Assembly (NCBI RefSeq): GCF_000155675.2
Contig: NC_020911.1
Location: 2,408,501-2,472,500 of the forward strand
DNA from: Octadecabacter antarcticus 307
GTDB lineage: Bacteria > Pseudomonadota > Alphaproteobacteria > Rhodobacterales > Rhodobacteraceae
Reading direction: 5' to 3'
DNA: 64,000 nucleotides
A program made the translations under genes and the position numbers. Of this stretch, positions 18,301-26,390 are shown in pieces. Position 1 is the stretch's first letter. The number at the start of each line of letters is the position of its first letter. A model generated the notes under the pieces. The model saw only the letters and a list, made by a program, of their open reading frames with translations. It was not told the origin of the DNA and searched no databases.

Positions 18301-18795
18301 GGCGAAGTGACATTGGTCGAGGACGGCCAATGGGCGCCACAGATTAATCTTGGCGTTCCAGTGCTTATTCCCGAAGTTTACGTGCCCGATCTGGACGTGC
18401 GTCTGGGGCTTTATCGCCGCCTGAGCGATCTGACGACGAAGGTTGAACTGGAAGGGTTCGCGGCTGAATTGATTGATCGGTTCGGGACTTTGCCAAAAGA
18501 GGTCAACACCTTGATGCTGGTCGTGCGGATCAAGGCGATGTGTAAAAAGGCTGGTATTAGTCAGCTTGACGCAGGGCCTAAGGGTGCGGTTTTGCGGTTC
18601 CATAATGACAAATTCATCTCCCCCGTGGGCTTGGTGGAATTCATCGATGATCAGCGTGGGCAGGCCAAGGTTAAGGACAATAAGATCGTGATCAGGCGCG
18701 ATTGGGGCACGGACCGTCTGAAAATCCAAGGTGCGTTTGGCATCGCCCGCGATCTAGCGGGTAAGGTAAAAGAGGCGAAGAAGGCTGCGAGGTAG
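15301..18795 (+). CDS. mfd: Transcription-repair coupling factor Mfd
   Basis: About 1164 residues. Mfd displaces RNA polymerase stalled at DNA lesions and recruits UvrA. Domains in order: UvrB-like N-terminal region (SWDCLPYDRVSPNADVSAAR), RNA-polymerase-interacting domain (LTLGDLVVHVDHGVGRYLGL), and the RecG-like translocase with Walker A GDVGFGKTEVA, DEEQHFGVQHKERLK and TATPIPRTLQLSLSG. A second helicase domain ends in QIRGRVGRSKARAYAYLTY, followed by the TRG/D7 C-terminal region. ATG at 15301 preferred over 15262, which would add thirteen untypical residues. Convergent with the MFS gene downstream. Confidence 0.96.
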   Translation: MTKTQTIPNPKHVTVSGAPEGFDARLILAEAADGAVVHICRDDKRVEAMRAALAFFAPEMPVVVFPSWDCLPYDRVSPNADVSAARMAVLAGLAHGMPERFVLLTTLNAATQKVPARSVLREAAFSARVGSRIDESALRKFLVRMGFTQSPTVTEPGDYAVRGGIIDIYPPGQVGPVRLDLFGDDLEGARRFDPATQRTTETLHVVELAPVSEVILDDAAITRFRQNYRLEFGAAGTDDPLYEAVSAGKKHAGVEHWMGFFHAELETLFDYLTGATVTLDEQNAAQRDARWVSIDDQYDARREAMLAKGRMDSVYKPAAPGGLYLDGPAWDAALRDFRVMQLGALPQPTGPGVIDAGGRIGRNFAPERQQESISLFRSLSDHLKAKLGLGPVVVASYSLGARERLMGLIEDEGIAEIIPVSDFSRVGKRGLHMAVWALEHGFEVQGPPLSGKAAGHKHLTVVSEQDVLGDRLIRQTKRKRRAENFLTETQSLTLGDLVVHVDHGVGRYLGLEVITAAGAAHECLVLEYAESSRLYLPVENIELLSRYGHEVGLLDKLGGGAWQAKKAKLKERIREMAERLIRVAAERELRTAPELTPPEDMWEQFLARFPYAETDDQLSAIEDVLDDLGSGKPMDRLVCGDVGFGKTEVAIRAAFVAAMSGVQVAIVAPTTLLARQHYKGFAERFRGFPINVRTLSRFVSAKEAALTKDGMAKGTVDIVIGTHALLAKSIRFKDLGLLVIDEEQHFGVQHKERLKQMRTDIHVLTLTATPIPRTLQLSLSGVRELSIIGTPPVDRLAIRTYVSEFDTVTIREALLREHYRGGQSFFVVPRVSDLSEIEAFIRDEIPEVSFVTASGQMAAGELDDRMNAFYDGKYDVLLATTIVESGLDIPTANTMIVHRADMFGLAQLYQIRGRVGRSKARAYAYLTYKPRQKLTPQAEKRLRVLGSIDTLGAGFTLASQDLDIRGAGNLLGEEQSGQMREVGYELYQSMLEEQIAKIRSGEVTLVEDGQWAPQINLGVPVLIPEVYVPDLDVRLGLYRRLSDLTTKVELEGFAAELIDRFGTLPKEVNTLMLVVRIKAMCKKAGISQLDAGPKGAVLRFHNDKFISPVGLVEFIDDQRGQAKVKDNKIVIRRDWGTDRLKIQGAFGIARDLAGKVKEAKKAAR

Positions 18796-18800
18796 GCTTG

Positions 18801-20006
18801 TTAATCGCTGTCGCGCCGGATCATTGTGGTGAGCCACAGTGCGACGCAGGCGCAAACGAAAATACCGATTGCCAGGGGCAGTGGTGTACCGTCAAAGCGT
18901 AGGCCGATTGGAACCGCGATGATGACGGCGCCGACGGTCGCGGTCGCCGTGATAATTGAGGCGGCCGAACCTGCGATGTGGCCCATGGGTTCCATTGCCA
19001 ACGCGTTCAGATTGCCCAATGTCAGGCCGGCCTGGAAAAAGACCGACACGGTCCAGACCGCGTAAAACAGCAGTTCAATGTGGTTGGACAGGCCGAGCAT
19101 CACAACACAGATCATCCCCAGTGACATAAATATTTGCGCCGTCATCATCGCTTTGATGATCGGACGCATGCCCAGCCGCCCGACGAGGCGGGCGTTGATG
19201 ATCGACGCGGACGCGGCAAGAATGGCAATGCCGCCAAACCACAGATGAAATGTGTCGCCTTGGCCATAGGTTTGATCAAACACCTGTTGCGTTGAGCTGA
19301 GCATCGAAAACAGCATCCCCATGCTGAGCGTTTGAACGAACGTCGCGAGGCGCGCGGTCGGGTGGGTAAACACCGCACGTGCGGCGGCGAAAAGGTTGGT
19401 GACACTGAGGGGGCGGCGGTTTTCGGGGGCGAGGGTTTCGGGTTGGCGCAGCATGAGCCAGCAGGTTATCAGGCCCATGAATATGGCGAAGGCGATGAAA
19501 ATACTGCGCCAGTTAGAGACGGCAATGATGCCCGCACCCAAGGTCGGTGCAAGGGCCGGGATGAGCGAGAAAACCAGCATAACAAAGGACATAATTCGCG
19601 CCATTTCGCGCCCCGAATACAGATCACGCACCAGCGCTATCGCGACCACGCGCGGCGCTGCGGCACCAAGGCCCATCAAGATGCGGGCCGCGATCATCGT
19701 TTCCAATGTCGTCGTGAAAAACGCGAATACCGTGGCGCTAACATACAGACCTGCACCCCATAAAATAACTGTCTTGCGGCCAAACCGATCCGCCAAAGGT
19801 CCGGTAATGAACGTACCGAGCCCCATGCCCAACACAAAACTGGTGATGATAAGTTGGGCGCGGTTGAGGTTGCCCGGTGACAGTTCCGCGCCAATGTCGG
19901 GCAAGGCGGGCAGCATGGCATCAATGGAAAATGCAACGCTCGCTGCGAGCATTGCGATGAGCGCGACAAATTCGGTTTGGCCTAAAGGTCTTGTCGGATT
20001 GATCAC
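18801..20006 (-). CDS. Bcr/CflA-family multidrug efflux MFS transporter
   Basis: A 401-residue, twelve-segment major facilitator protein. The motif-A loop between segments 2 and 3 reads GPLADRFGRKTVILWGAGL, and the N-terminal AFSIDAMLPALPDIG is typical of drug/H+ antiporters of the Bcr/CflA group. The start is a GTG at 20006 that overlaps the stop codon of the FrnE-like gene by four bases (GTGA). It therefore belongs to a compact acyl-CoA synthetase - FrnE - MFS unit. Substrate unknown. Confidence 0.88.
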   Translation of the reverse strand: MINPTRPLGQTEFVALIAMLAASVAFSIDAMLPALPDIGAELSPGNLNRAQLIITSFVLGMGLGTFITGPLADRFGRKTVILWGAGLYVSATVFAFFTTTLETMIAARILMGLGAAAPRVVAIALVRDLYSGREMARIMSFVMLVFSLIPALAPTLGAGIIAVSNWRSIFIAFAIFMGLITCWLMLRQPETLAPENRRPLSVTNLFAAARAVFTHPTARLATFVQTLSMGMLFSMLSSTQQVFDQTYGQGDTFHLWFGGIAILAASASIINARLVGRLGMRPIIKAMMTAQIFMSLGMICVVMLGLSNHIELLFYAVWTVSVFFQAGLTLGNLNALAMEPMGHIAGSAASIITATATVGAVIIAVPIGLRFDGTPLPLAIGIFVCACVALWLTTMIRRDSD

Positions 20007-20647
20007 TCTGCGGCCTCAATCTGGTCGATGATTTCGCCCATGACCTTAAGCCACATTTCGGCAGACTGCGCACCGGGGACCGCATGTTGGTTGGCGACAA
20101 TAAACGTTGGAACCGACGAAATCCCCATTTCACGACTGTGGGCGTCGCGTTTCTGGATGTCTGCAATGTCCGCATCAGAGGCGAGCAGTTTGGACACCAA
20201 ACTGGCGTCCATTTCACAACTGTCGGCGATGTCAGCCAGCACATGGCTGTCGCCAATATCACGCGCATCGCGAAAGTAGGCTTCAAACAGGCGGTGGACA
20301 ACGAACGTCTGGCGGCCCTCAATGCCCGCCCAATGGATCAGGCGATGGGCGTTGATGGTGTTGGGCGTGCGTTTCATGCCCTCAAAATCAATCTTGAGAC
20401 CGGCGGCTTCTGCGGCCTGCATGACAGGTGCATAGGCTTTCACGGCAGCGTTTTTGCCGCCAAACTTACCCTCAAGATAGGCGCGCCGATCCATGCCTTC
20501 GGCTGGCATTGTCGGGTTTAGCTGGAACGGGTGCCATTCGATCGTGAACGGGTGATCGGGGATCTGTTCCAAGGCGCGGTCCAGATTGGTTTTACCGATG
20601 TAGCACCACGGGCAAATCGGGTCGGAAATGATATCAAGTTTGACCAT
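20003..20647 (-). CDS. DsbA-family/FrnE-like oxidoreductase
   Basis: A 214-residue thioredoxin-fold protein of the DSBA/FrnE group (2-hydroxychromene-2-carboxylate isomerase-like). The redox motif is CPWCYIGK near residue 12, and the cis-proline segment is ISSVPTFIVANQ near residue 172. There is no signal peptide, so it is probably cytoplasmic. The ATG at 20647 lies inside the last codons of the upstream acyl-CoA synthetase gene (14-base overlap). Its own stop overlaps the MFS start. Confidence 0.88.
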   Translation of the reverse strand: MVKLDIISDPICPWCYIGKTNLDRALEQIPDHPFTIEWHPFQLNPTMPAEGMDRRAYLEGKFGGKNAAVKAYAPVMQAAEAAGLKIDFEGMKRTPNTINAHRLIHWAGIEGRQTFVVHRLFEAYFRDARDIGDSHVLADIADSCEMDASLVSKLLASDADIADIQKRDAHSREMGISSVPTFIVANQHAVPGAQSAEMWLKVMGEIIDQIEAAE

Positions 20648-22130
20648 GCTCGGCCTCCCAGTCTGACCTGAGCGCGCGGCGCAGGAGTTTGTTATTGGCA
20701 CCGCGGGGCAATGCGTCGCGGCGCAGAAAGAGGCGCGGACATTTGTAGCGGGCAAGGTGAGCGGCGCAATGCGCGGCCAGTTCGGTGTCAACTATCACAT
20801 TTGCGCTGGTGTAAAAGGCGGCAATGACGGAGGCGTCGGATTTGACCCGCAGTTCCACGGCAGCGACGTCATGTATGTCGGGGTGCAGCGCGAGGGCGGT
20901 TTCGATTTCGATCGGGGAGACGCGATAGCCACCTGCGTTCATCATGTCGTCGACGCGGCCTTGGTAGCAAATGGCACCCGAGGGAAGGCGGCGGCCAATG
21001 TCGCCCGTCAGGAACCAGTCGGCGCTAAAGCGCGCGGCGGTGGCGTCGGGTGCGTTCAGGTAGCCAAGCATGAGGCCGGGGTCGGAAATGTGCACCGCGA
21101 TCTGCCCCGTGTCGGACGATACGTCGTGTTCATCTAGCAGGTCGATAAGGCGACCCGGTTGTGGCTGCCCAAGGGTGGCGACGTCCGCAGGACGGGTCGG
21201 GCTGCCTGAGATGAAGGTTGAACATTCGGACATGCCGTAGGCTTCGAATATCGGGGTATTGGTCGCTAACGTCCATGCTGCGCGGGTGGTGTCGGGCAGC
21301 TTTTCACCAGCTGATAATCCGTGGCGCAGGGTTGGGATGGGCGCGATTGGCGACTTGAGGAGTTGGCGGTAAACCCCTGGGGCGGCTGCGAAAATTGTTG
21401 CGTTGTGCTGCGCCAGAAGCATGGGAAGTCTGTCATGTGGCGTGCCCGCTGCGGGGATCAGGGCCGTTGCGCCCACTGTCCACGGGTCCATCAAGCCGGT
21501 ACCAAGGGTGTAAGTCCAATTGAATGCCCCAGCGTGCAACACGCGGTCGTTTCGGGTCAACCCGTACCACCCATCGTGCATCATGCGCCGCGCCCAAATT
21601 GCGCGATGTGCGTGGACCACACCGCGCGGCGTGCCGGATGTGCCTGAGGTGAAAATGATATAAGCGGCGCGGTTGGGATCGCCCATCACGAAGTCCGCAG
21701 GCGGCAGGGTGTAAAAACGAGTGAGAGTTGTCGTTTCAATAACGGGGGCAGTGTGATCGGGCAGCGTGACGCCGGCTGCTGCGATGATCGCTTTGGGCGC
21801 AAGATCGAGCGTCATTGCGGTGATTTCACCCACCGAAAGTTGCGTTGATGTTGGCACAGGGATCAGATCGACCGCGATGCAGGCCAAAAACGCGATTGCG
21901 AAATCAGGCGTGTTGCCAAGGCGCAAAAGCACGCGGTCACCCGACATCAATCCTGTCGCCAAAAGCCCCGTTGCAGCACCACGAATGGCGGCTTCGATTT
22001 GGCTGTAAGTCCAGCGTTCGGTTGTGTCATCGCCAAGAACGGCCAACGCAGTTTTGGCAGGATCATCGCCCGCGCTGGCCAGAACATAGCAGGCCATATT
22101 AAAGGGCGATGGGACGGGATCAGTGGTCAT
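20634..22130 (-). CDS. AMP-binding acyl-CoA synthetase (benzoate-CoA ligase-like)
   Basis: A 498-residue ANL-superfamily adenylating enzyme. The phosphate-binding loop is YIIFTSGTSGTPRGVVHAH near residue 150. A later block reads YGMSECSTF, WFLTGDIGRR and GRVDDMMNAGGYRVSPIEIE, and the catalytic lysine is in RGANNKLLRRAL near the C-terminus. The short N-terminal region and overall length resemble benzoate/aryl-CoA ligases, but substrate is not readable. The ATG at 22130 is chosen; the open frame extends upstream without family similarity. First gene of an overlapping three-gene unit, with a small protein gene about 70 bases upstream. Confidence 0.88.
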   Translation of the reverse strand: MTTDPVPSPFNMACYVLASAGDDPAKTALAVLGDDTTERWTYSQIEAAIRGAATGLLATGLMSGDRVLLRLGNTPDFAIAFLACIAVDLIPVPTSTQLSVGEITAMTLDLAPKAIIAAAGVTLPDHTAPVIETTTLTRFYTLPPADFVMGDPNRAAYIIFTSGTSGTPRGVVHAHRAIWARRMMHDGWYGLTRNDRVLHAGAFNWTYTLGTGLMDPWTVGATALIPAAGTPHDRLPMLLAQHNATIFAAAPGVYRQLLKSPIAPIPTLRHGLSAGEKLPDTTRAAWTLATNTPIFEAYGMSECSTFISGSPTRPADVATLGQPQPGRLIDLLDEHDVSSDTGQIAVHISDPGLMLGYLNAPDATAARFSADWFLTGDIGRRLPSGAICYQGRVDDMMNAGGYRVSPIEIETALALHPDIHDVAAVELRVKSDASVIAAFYTSANVIVDTELAAHCAAHLARYKCPRLFLRRDALPRGANNKLLRRALRSDWEAEHGQT

Positions 22131-22201
22131 GCCAATGGCGCTATCCCAACCGTGGGGGTTGTTGCAAGCGGTGCACCAACGCGCAGTGGTTTGGTGCTGG
22201 C

Positions 22202-22429
22202 TTAGGCCGCGATGTGTTCGGGCAATCGGTGCGCTTGGAACATCAGCCAATCATCGAGAGTTTCAGCAGCTTCAGCGATTGTGAGATCGTGGGTTTCGGC
22301 CAGATAGAGGTTCATTTTTTGGCGATCACTACGAAACCGTGTGAGGACAGCAGGATCAAGGTGATGAAACTGTCCACAAAGCTGTTCAAGCAGGTGCGGC
22401 CAACGGGTGAGGGCGGTCGTGCAAGACAT
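22202..22429 (-). CDS. Small hypothetical protein (75 aa)
   Basis: Not recognised. A 75-residue acidic, probably helical, soluble protein with FRSDRQKMNLYLAETHDLTI followed by AEAAETLDDWLMFQAHRLPE. The ATG at 22429 has a good AAAGGA ribosome site at proper spacing, which is the main argument that it is expressed. It precedes the acyl-CoA synthetase gene in the same direction. No signal peptide or cysteine motif; one cysteine near each end of the N-terminal third. Confidence 0.6.
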   Translation of the reverse strand: MSCTTALTRWPHLLEQLCGQFHHLDPAVLTRFRSDRQKMNLYLAETHDLTIAEAAETLDDWLMFQAHRLPEHIAA

Positions 22430-22505
22430 ATCAATCCTTTCAATGACGCATGGGGGTCCCCCACATAAAACAGCGTCAATGTTGAGACTTGGTTAAACGC
22501 AGCCT

Positions 22506-23159
22506 TTATTCTTCATCTGCTAAAAGCCGTGGCAGCACGACAAGCGCCACGACAAGCCCAACAAGCTGTGCCAGAATAAAGCCAAGCACATGGGCAGGAT
22601 TAATACCTGCAAAGGTATCAGATAACGCCCGCGCAATCGTCACGGCGGGGTTGGCAAAGCTGGTCGAAGACGTGAACCAATAGGCACCCGTGATGTAGAT
22701 CGCCACAAGTGTTGGCACGGTGTCGGGACGGCTGCGCAAACCGCCAAAGATCACCAAAAGCAAACCGAATGTCGCGAATATTTCAGACGTCCATTGGTTC
22801 ATTCCTGTGCGCGGCGTGGTCGAAAGCTGTATGATGTTTTGATCGAACATCACATGGCATAGCCACACCCCTGCGATGCCACCCAATATCTGAACAGGAA
22901 TATAGGCAGCGGTCAGTGGCCACGGGTGTTCGCCCTTAAAGGCGAAGGCCAGCGTGACGACAGGATTAAAGTGCGCCCCCGAAATCGGGCCAAAGATCGT
23001 GATGATAAAATAAAGCGTACAGCCCGTCGCGATGGCATTGGCCAAAAGCGCGACGGCGATGTCATCAGTCAGCGTTTGCGCCATGATACCAGACCCGACA
23101 ACGCCGATCAGCAGCAAGGCGGTGCCAATAGCTTCGGCGCAGAGTTTTTGCGTGTTCAT
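22506..23159 (-). CDS. MIP-family aquaporin/aquaglyceroporin, AqpS-like
   Basis: A 217-residue six-helix channel. The two half-helix signatures are SGAHFNPVVTLAFAF near residue 60 and SFANPAVTIARAL near residue 168. The first NPA is altered to NPV, which is seen in the bacterial AqpS group that exports arsenite in rhizobial ars operons. Its ATG overlaps the stop of an arsC-like remnant by four bases, which supports an arsenic role historically. The channel frame itself is intact. Whether it still serves arsenite or now water/glycerol flux is open. Confidence 0.82.
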   Translation of the reverse strand: MNTQKLCAEAIGTALLLIGVVGSGIMAQTLTDDIAVALLANAIATGCTLYFIITIFGPISGAHFNPVVTLAFAFKGEHPWPLTAAYIPVQILGGIAGVWLCHVMFDQNIIQLSTTPRTGMNQWTSEIFATFGLLLVIFGGLRSRPDTVPTLVAIYITGAYWFTSSTSFANPAVTIARALSDTFAGINPAHVLGFILAQLVGLVVALVVLPRLLADEE

Positions 23160-23542
23160 ACGTCAGTAGTCCCGTTGATCGCGGATTTGAGCGCTGCTGC
23201 ATCGATGGTTTCAAATGGCAGGTTGATCAGTGCTGCGGCCTTGCGGGTAAGAGTGTCGAATGCGGTTTGGAACGCCACGTCCCAATCTTGTTTGATCGCG
23301 GCTGCGGGATCGGGGATGCCCCAGTGTGCTTGAACGGGCGCGTGATCTGCCGCACAATTATCCCAACTGGGTGACGACAATCCGTCCGTCGGGTAGCCTC
23401 TGGCGGCCAGCAATTTCAATGATTTCGGATGCACGCGGCCCGATGGCGTTGATCCGGCGGAATAGGCGCAAATACCGCCCGCGCTGTCACGGTTCAGGAT
23501 CGAGGGGGCTGAATTTCCGTTGCACGGGACGAGTAATTCCAT
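23156..23542 (-). pseudogene. Degenerate ArsC-type arsenate reductase (LMW phosphatase fold)
   Basis: The reading frame is open but the protein is gutted. The catalytic loop of this family is C-T-G-N-S-A-R-S; here it reads CNGNSAPS, losing the transition-state arginine. The helix that should follow is missing, with ILNRDSAGG directly after. A second gap removes about 25 residues between SWDNCAADHAP and VQAHWGIPDP, where the family has its second catalytic cysteine segment. C-terminal similarity (WDVAFQTAFDTLTRKAAALINLPFETI) is good. The start is uncertain; ATG at 23542 is used. It remains coupled to the aquaporin by ATGA. Confidence 0.72.
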
Positions 23543-23625
23543 GGACGTTTGGTTAGGCCTGTTTTGTAACCGGATCAAGACAGGAGCCATCACGCGGTGC
23601 ACCAATTCTATGAGCCGTCACGCGA

Positions 23626-24107
23626 CTAGCTTCCGATACCCAGTAAATTAAAGCTTAAAGACTCAAACCGAAGATCGTCGGACGTCAGTGACTGGCCGCC
23701 AACAATGTGCGCCAACACGGCGCCTTTGTACAAAATGTCCGACCCTGTACCGTCGTCAAACACACGGATCGTGAGGTCTTCGATGTTGTCCAAGCCGTTT
23801 CCGGAAATTGTTTCAACTTCGACGACAATCTCCGGAGGGCCACCTTCATGATCACTATAAGACCGAACATACCCACCGTCGCCGATCAGGAAATCATCGC
23901 CATAGGCGCCATAAATTGTATCATCACCGTCGGTTCCTGTCAGGGTATCGTCGTCATCGGTTGGTTCTGCGATAGGCGGATCTTTTGGCAGTTCTTCAAT
24001 TGGTGGGTCGGCGTCGGTCGTGTCATCGCCCTGGTTGGACCCAACCACCGCCGCGCTGCCAAGCAGCGCGACGCCGATCAACGACAGAACATAAATGCAA
24101 TCGTCAT
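23626..24107 (-). CDS. Small RTX-repeat calcium-binding protein, probable 5' frameshift
   Basis: The body (LSLIGVALLGSAAVVG hydrophobic anchor, acidic linker, then DDDTLTGTDGDDTIYGAYGD and DFLIGDGG nonapeptide repeats) is a short RTX-like protein. An ATG at 24107 has an ideal AAGGGGACGAGC leader but reads only nine codons (MTIAFMFCR) before TGA. Losing that frame by one base near 24088 joins ATG-ATT-GCA-TTT-ATG to the hydrophobic segment. This suggests a one-base deletion at the start of the gene. Without it, only a TTG at 24081 or an implausible GTG at 24168 could start the frame. Expression is therefore doubtful. Confidence 0.6.
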
Positions 24108-24143
24108 GCTCGTCCCCTTGTGTCCACGTCGCCGCGCGGAGCC

Positions 24144-25979
24144 TTAGCCTTGTTCCTCGTACCACCACACGTCGGGCTGCCAGCCGGGCCAGTCGCCAAA
24201 GATTGGCATCAGGTCTGGATAGTGCAGGTTCTTGTCATGGGCGATGCGGCTGATGTTCCACTGATAGATCGGGATCACGTAGCGCCCCGCCGTCAGCAGA
24301 CGGTCCAGACCTTGGGTTGCGGCCAAGAAGTCGTCTTGGCTGGCTGACGTTAGGAGCAGGTTGATCATCGCGTCAATCGCTTCGGATTTCACGCCCATCA
24401 TGTTGCGCCCGCCAATGACGTCAGCGGCGTCGATGCCCCAATACAGGTATTGTTCGTTGCCCGGGGACAGCGACAGACCGCGGCGGTAATAGGTCATGCC
24501 GAAGTCATAGGCATCGGTGCGTTCGCTGTATTGTGCGCCATCCACCACGGTGAGTGTCGGCGTGATCCCAAGGCGCGACAGGCTTTCAACATACATGTCG
24601 ACCATCGACTGGTTTTCGCTGGAACCAGATGCGAGTAGGATTTCAAAGGTAAACGCATCGCCATCTGTGTTCGCCATTGTGCCGTCTTGGACCGTGTAGC
24701 CCGCCTGTTCCATCAGATCCAACGCCGCGCCGATGTTGGCACGGTTGCGTTCGGACCCGTCTGATACTGGCAATTCGTAGCCTGAAATTGCATCTGCCGG
24801 AATGTCATTAGCGAAGGGTTGCAAAAATTCCAGCACGCGGCCGGTCGCGGGGCCGTCCTGCATCGCGAGGGGGGAGTTTGAGAAATAGCTGGTGATGCGT
24901 GGCTGCACGCCACCGGTCATCGCATCATTGATGAATTCAAAGTTGAACGCATGGATCATCGCATCGCGCACACGGAGGTCTTCAAACTGCGGCAGGCGGG
25001 TGTTCATCACGAAGCCTGTGATGCCGCTGGGGCGCGAATGCGGCAGGATCGAGCGGACAAAATCGCCCGACTGCATCAGCGCGAAATCATACTGGCTGTC
25101 CCATTTGGCGACATTGAATTCGCGGTTGGTGTTGACCTCGCCGACTTTGAACGCCTCAAACGCGGCTGTTTCATCGCCAAAAAATTCCATGCGAATAGTG
25201 TCGAGATTATAGAGCCCGTTGACGAATGGTACGACACCGGTGCCCCAGTAGTCAGGGTTGCGGGTCATTTCGATATGACGGCCCGCCTCAAAGTCGGTGA
25301 TCGTGTAGGGCGATGATGTGATCGGAACAACGTCGAGGCCCGATTCAGCGAAATCTAAACCGTCCCATTGCGCCTTTTGTAAGATTGGACGCAGACCCGC
25401 GAGAAGGGCCAGTTCGCGGTCTTCTTCGGCGAAGTTGAAACGCACGCCGCGTTCACCGACAGTTTTGATGCTGTCCACTTTATTGTAAAATCCATGGTAG
25501 CGCGGGTGGCCGACTGTGCCCAAAGTTTCATAGGACCAGATCACATCTTGCACCGTCACGGGGCTACCATCAGAGAATCGGGCCTCGGGGCGCAGGGTAA
25601 ATTCGACCCATGAGCGGTCCTCTGCTGTCTCAACCGATTCGGCCAACAGGCCATAAAGTGAGAAGGGTTCGTCCAAAGATCGCCCCATCAGGCTTTCGCC
25701 CATCAAGAAGCGAAGCTGCCAATGGACCGAGCCTTTGACGATGAAGGGGTTGAGGCTGTCAAAGCCGCCAACGTTTGCCGTTACAATTGCACCACCTGTT
25801 GGTGCGTCGGGGTTTGCATAAGGCAGATGCGCAAAATCTAGTGGTAGGGCAGGGTCACCATACATAGCTATGCCATGCATCGGCTCTGCCGCTGCGAAAG
25901 TTGCCAGCAACGATGTGGTTGCCGCAAGGGCTGTTGTGCGCAATCTTGCGCCCAGCCGTTTGTATAATCCTGTGGTCAT
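24144..25979 (-). CDS. ABC transporter extracellular solute-binding protein, family 5 (YejA-like)
   Basis: A 611-residue periplasmic peptide/oligopeptide-type binding protein. A signal sequence (ARLRTTALAATTSLLATFAA, cleavage near AAAEP) precedes MHGIAMYGDPALPLDFAHLP and the SBP_bac_5 signature region (EFTLRPEARFSDGSPVTVQDVIWSYE). The LPYANPDAP opening and the ending GDWPGWQPDVWWYEEQ are typical of the YejA subgroup. No permease or ATPase gene is adjacent, so the transporter partners are elsewhere. ATG at 25979 preferred over a TTG at 26003. Confidence 0.88.
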   Translation of the reverse strand: MTTGLYKRLGARLRTTALAATTSLLATFAAAEPMHGIAMYGDPALPLDFAHLPYANPDAPTGGAIVTANVGGFDSLNPFIVKGSVHWQLRFLMGESLMGRSLDEPFSLYGLLAESVETAEDRSWVEFTLRPEARFSDGSPVTVQDVIWSYETLGTVGHPRYHGFYNKVDSIKTVGERGVRFNFAEEDRELALLAGLRPILQKAQWDGLDFAESGLDVVPITSSPYTITDFEAGRHIEMTRNPDYWGTGVVPFVNGLYNLDTIRMEFFGDETAAFEAFKVGEVNTNREFNVAKWDSQYDFALMQSGDFVRSILPHSRPSGITGFVMNTRLPQFEDLRVRDAMIHAFNFEFINDAMTGGVQPRITSYFSNSPLAMQDGPATGRVLEFLQPFANDIPADAISGYELPVSDGSERNRANIGAALDLMEQAGYTVQDGTMANTDGDAFTFEILLASGSSENQSMVDMYVESLSRLGITPTLTVVDGAQYSERTDAYDFGMTYYRRGLSLSPGNEQYLYWGIDAADVIGGRNMMGVKSEAIDAMINLLLTSASQDDFLAATQGLDRLLTAGRYVIPIYQWNISRIAHDKNLHYPDLMPIFGDWPGWQPDVWWYEEQG

Positions 25980-26059
25980 TTTGGTGATACGTCCCCGGGC
26001 CAAGTGTTTGTCTTGCGGACTATGTTAGATGGGGAAACGAACCTTTTCAAACTTTTAGC

Positions 26060-26088
26060 TTGGATGCGGGCGCTCGATTGCTTATAGA
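26060..26088 (+). promoter_or_regulatory. Candidate promoter of the 26.1-kb small RNA
   Basis: TTGGAT (26060-26065) and TATAGA (26083-26088) at exactly 17 bases. Initiation is predicted near 26095, which leaves a short transcript ending at the terminator at 26144-26169. Confidence 0.45.
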
Positions 26089-26094
26089 TAGGAC

Positions 26095-26169
26095 ACTGCT
26101 CGATAGGTTTCTTGCCTGTATGAAACCTGCCTCAATAACTTTACCCCAGCTTCGGCTGGGGTTTTTTTT
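26095..26169 (+). ncRNA. Probable orphan small RNA (about 75 nt)
   Basis: No coding frame fits this transcript-like unit in the spacer between the YejA-like gene and bdhA. After the predicted start there is a hairpin AGGTTTC-N10-GAAACCT (26105-26128). A 15-base unpaired stretch GCCTCAATAACTTTA follows, then a strong intrinsic terminator hairpin ending in eight T. This two-hairpin layout with an open middle is typical of trans-acting bacterial sRNAs. The family is not recognised. The terminator faces away from the YejA-like gene, which reads the other strand, so it has no other gene to serve. Confidence 0.55.
26144..26169 (+). terminator. Rho-independent terminator
   Basis: CCCCAGC-TTCG-GCTGGGG, a 7-bp GC stem closed by a UUCG tetraloop and followed by eight T. 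A textbook intrinsic terminator on the plus strand. Confidence 0.85.
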
Positions 26170-26390
26170 GCCCTTTTTTTCAAACGGTAACGCGCAGTTT
26201 TTTTTCCTTACTTTTTGCCCGATTATGTCGGCTCAAGATTCACAGAGTGTGGGCGTTAAGAATCGTTAACAGCGTTGGCATTTTTCGCTGTCCTTATCGG
26301 GGTTCATTATGGAACTTTGCCGTGATCACGGTTGCCGCGCGGCGGCATAAGCCTATGCTGCACTGCAACATAAATCAAAGGACGACCATC

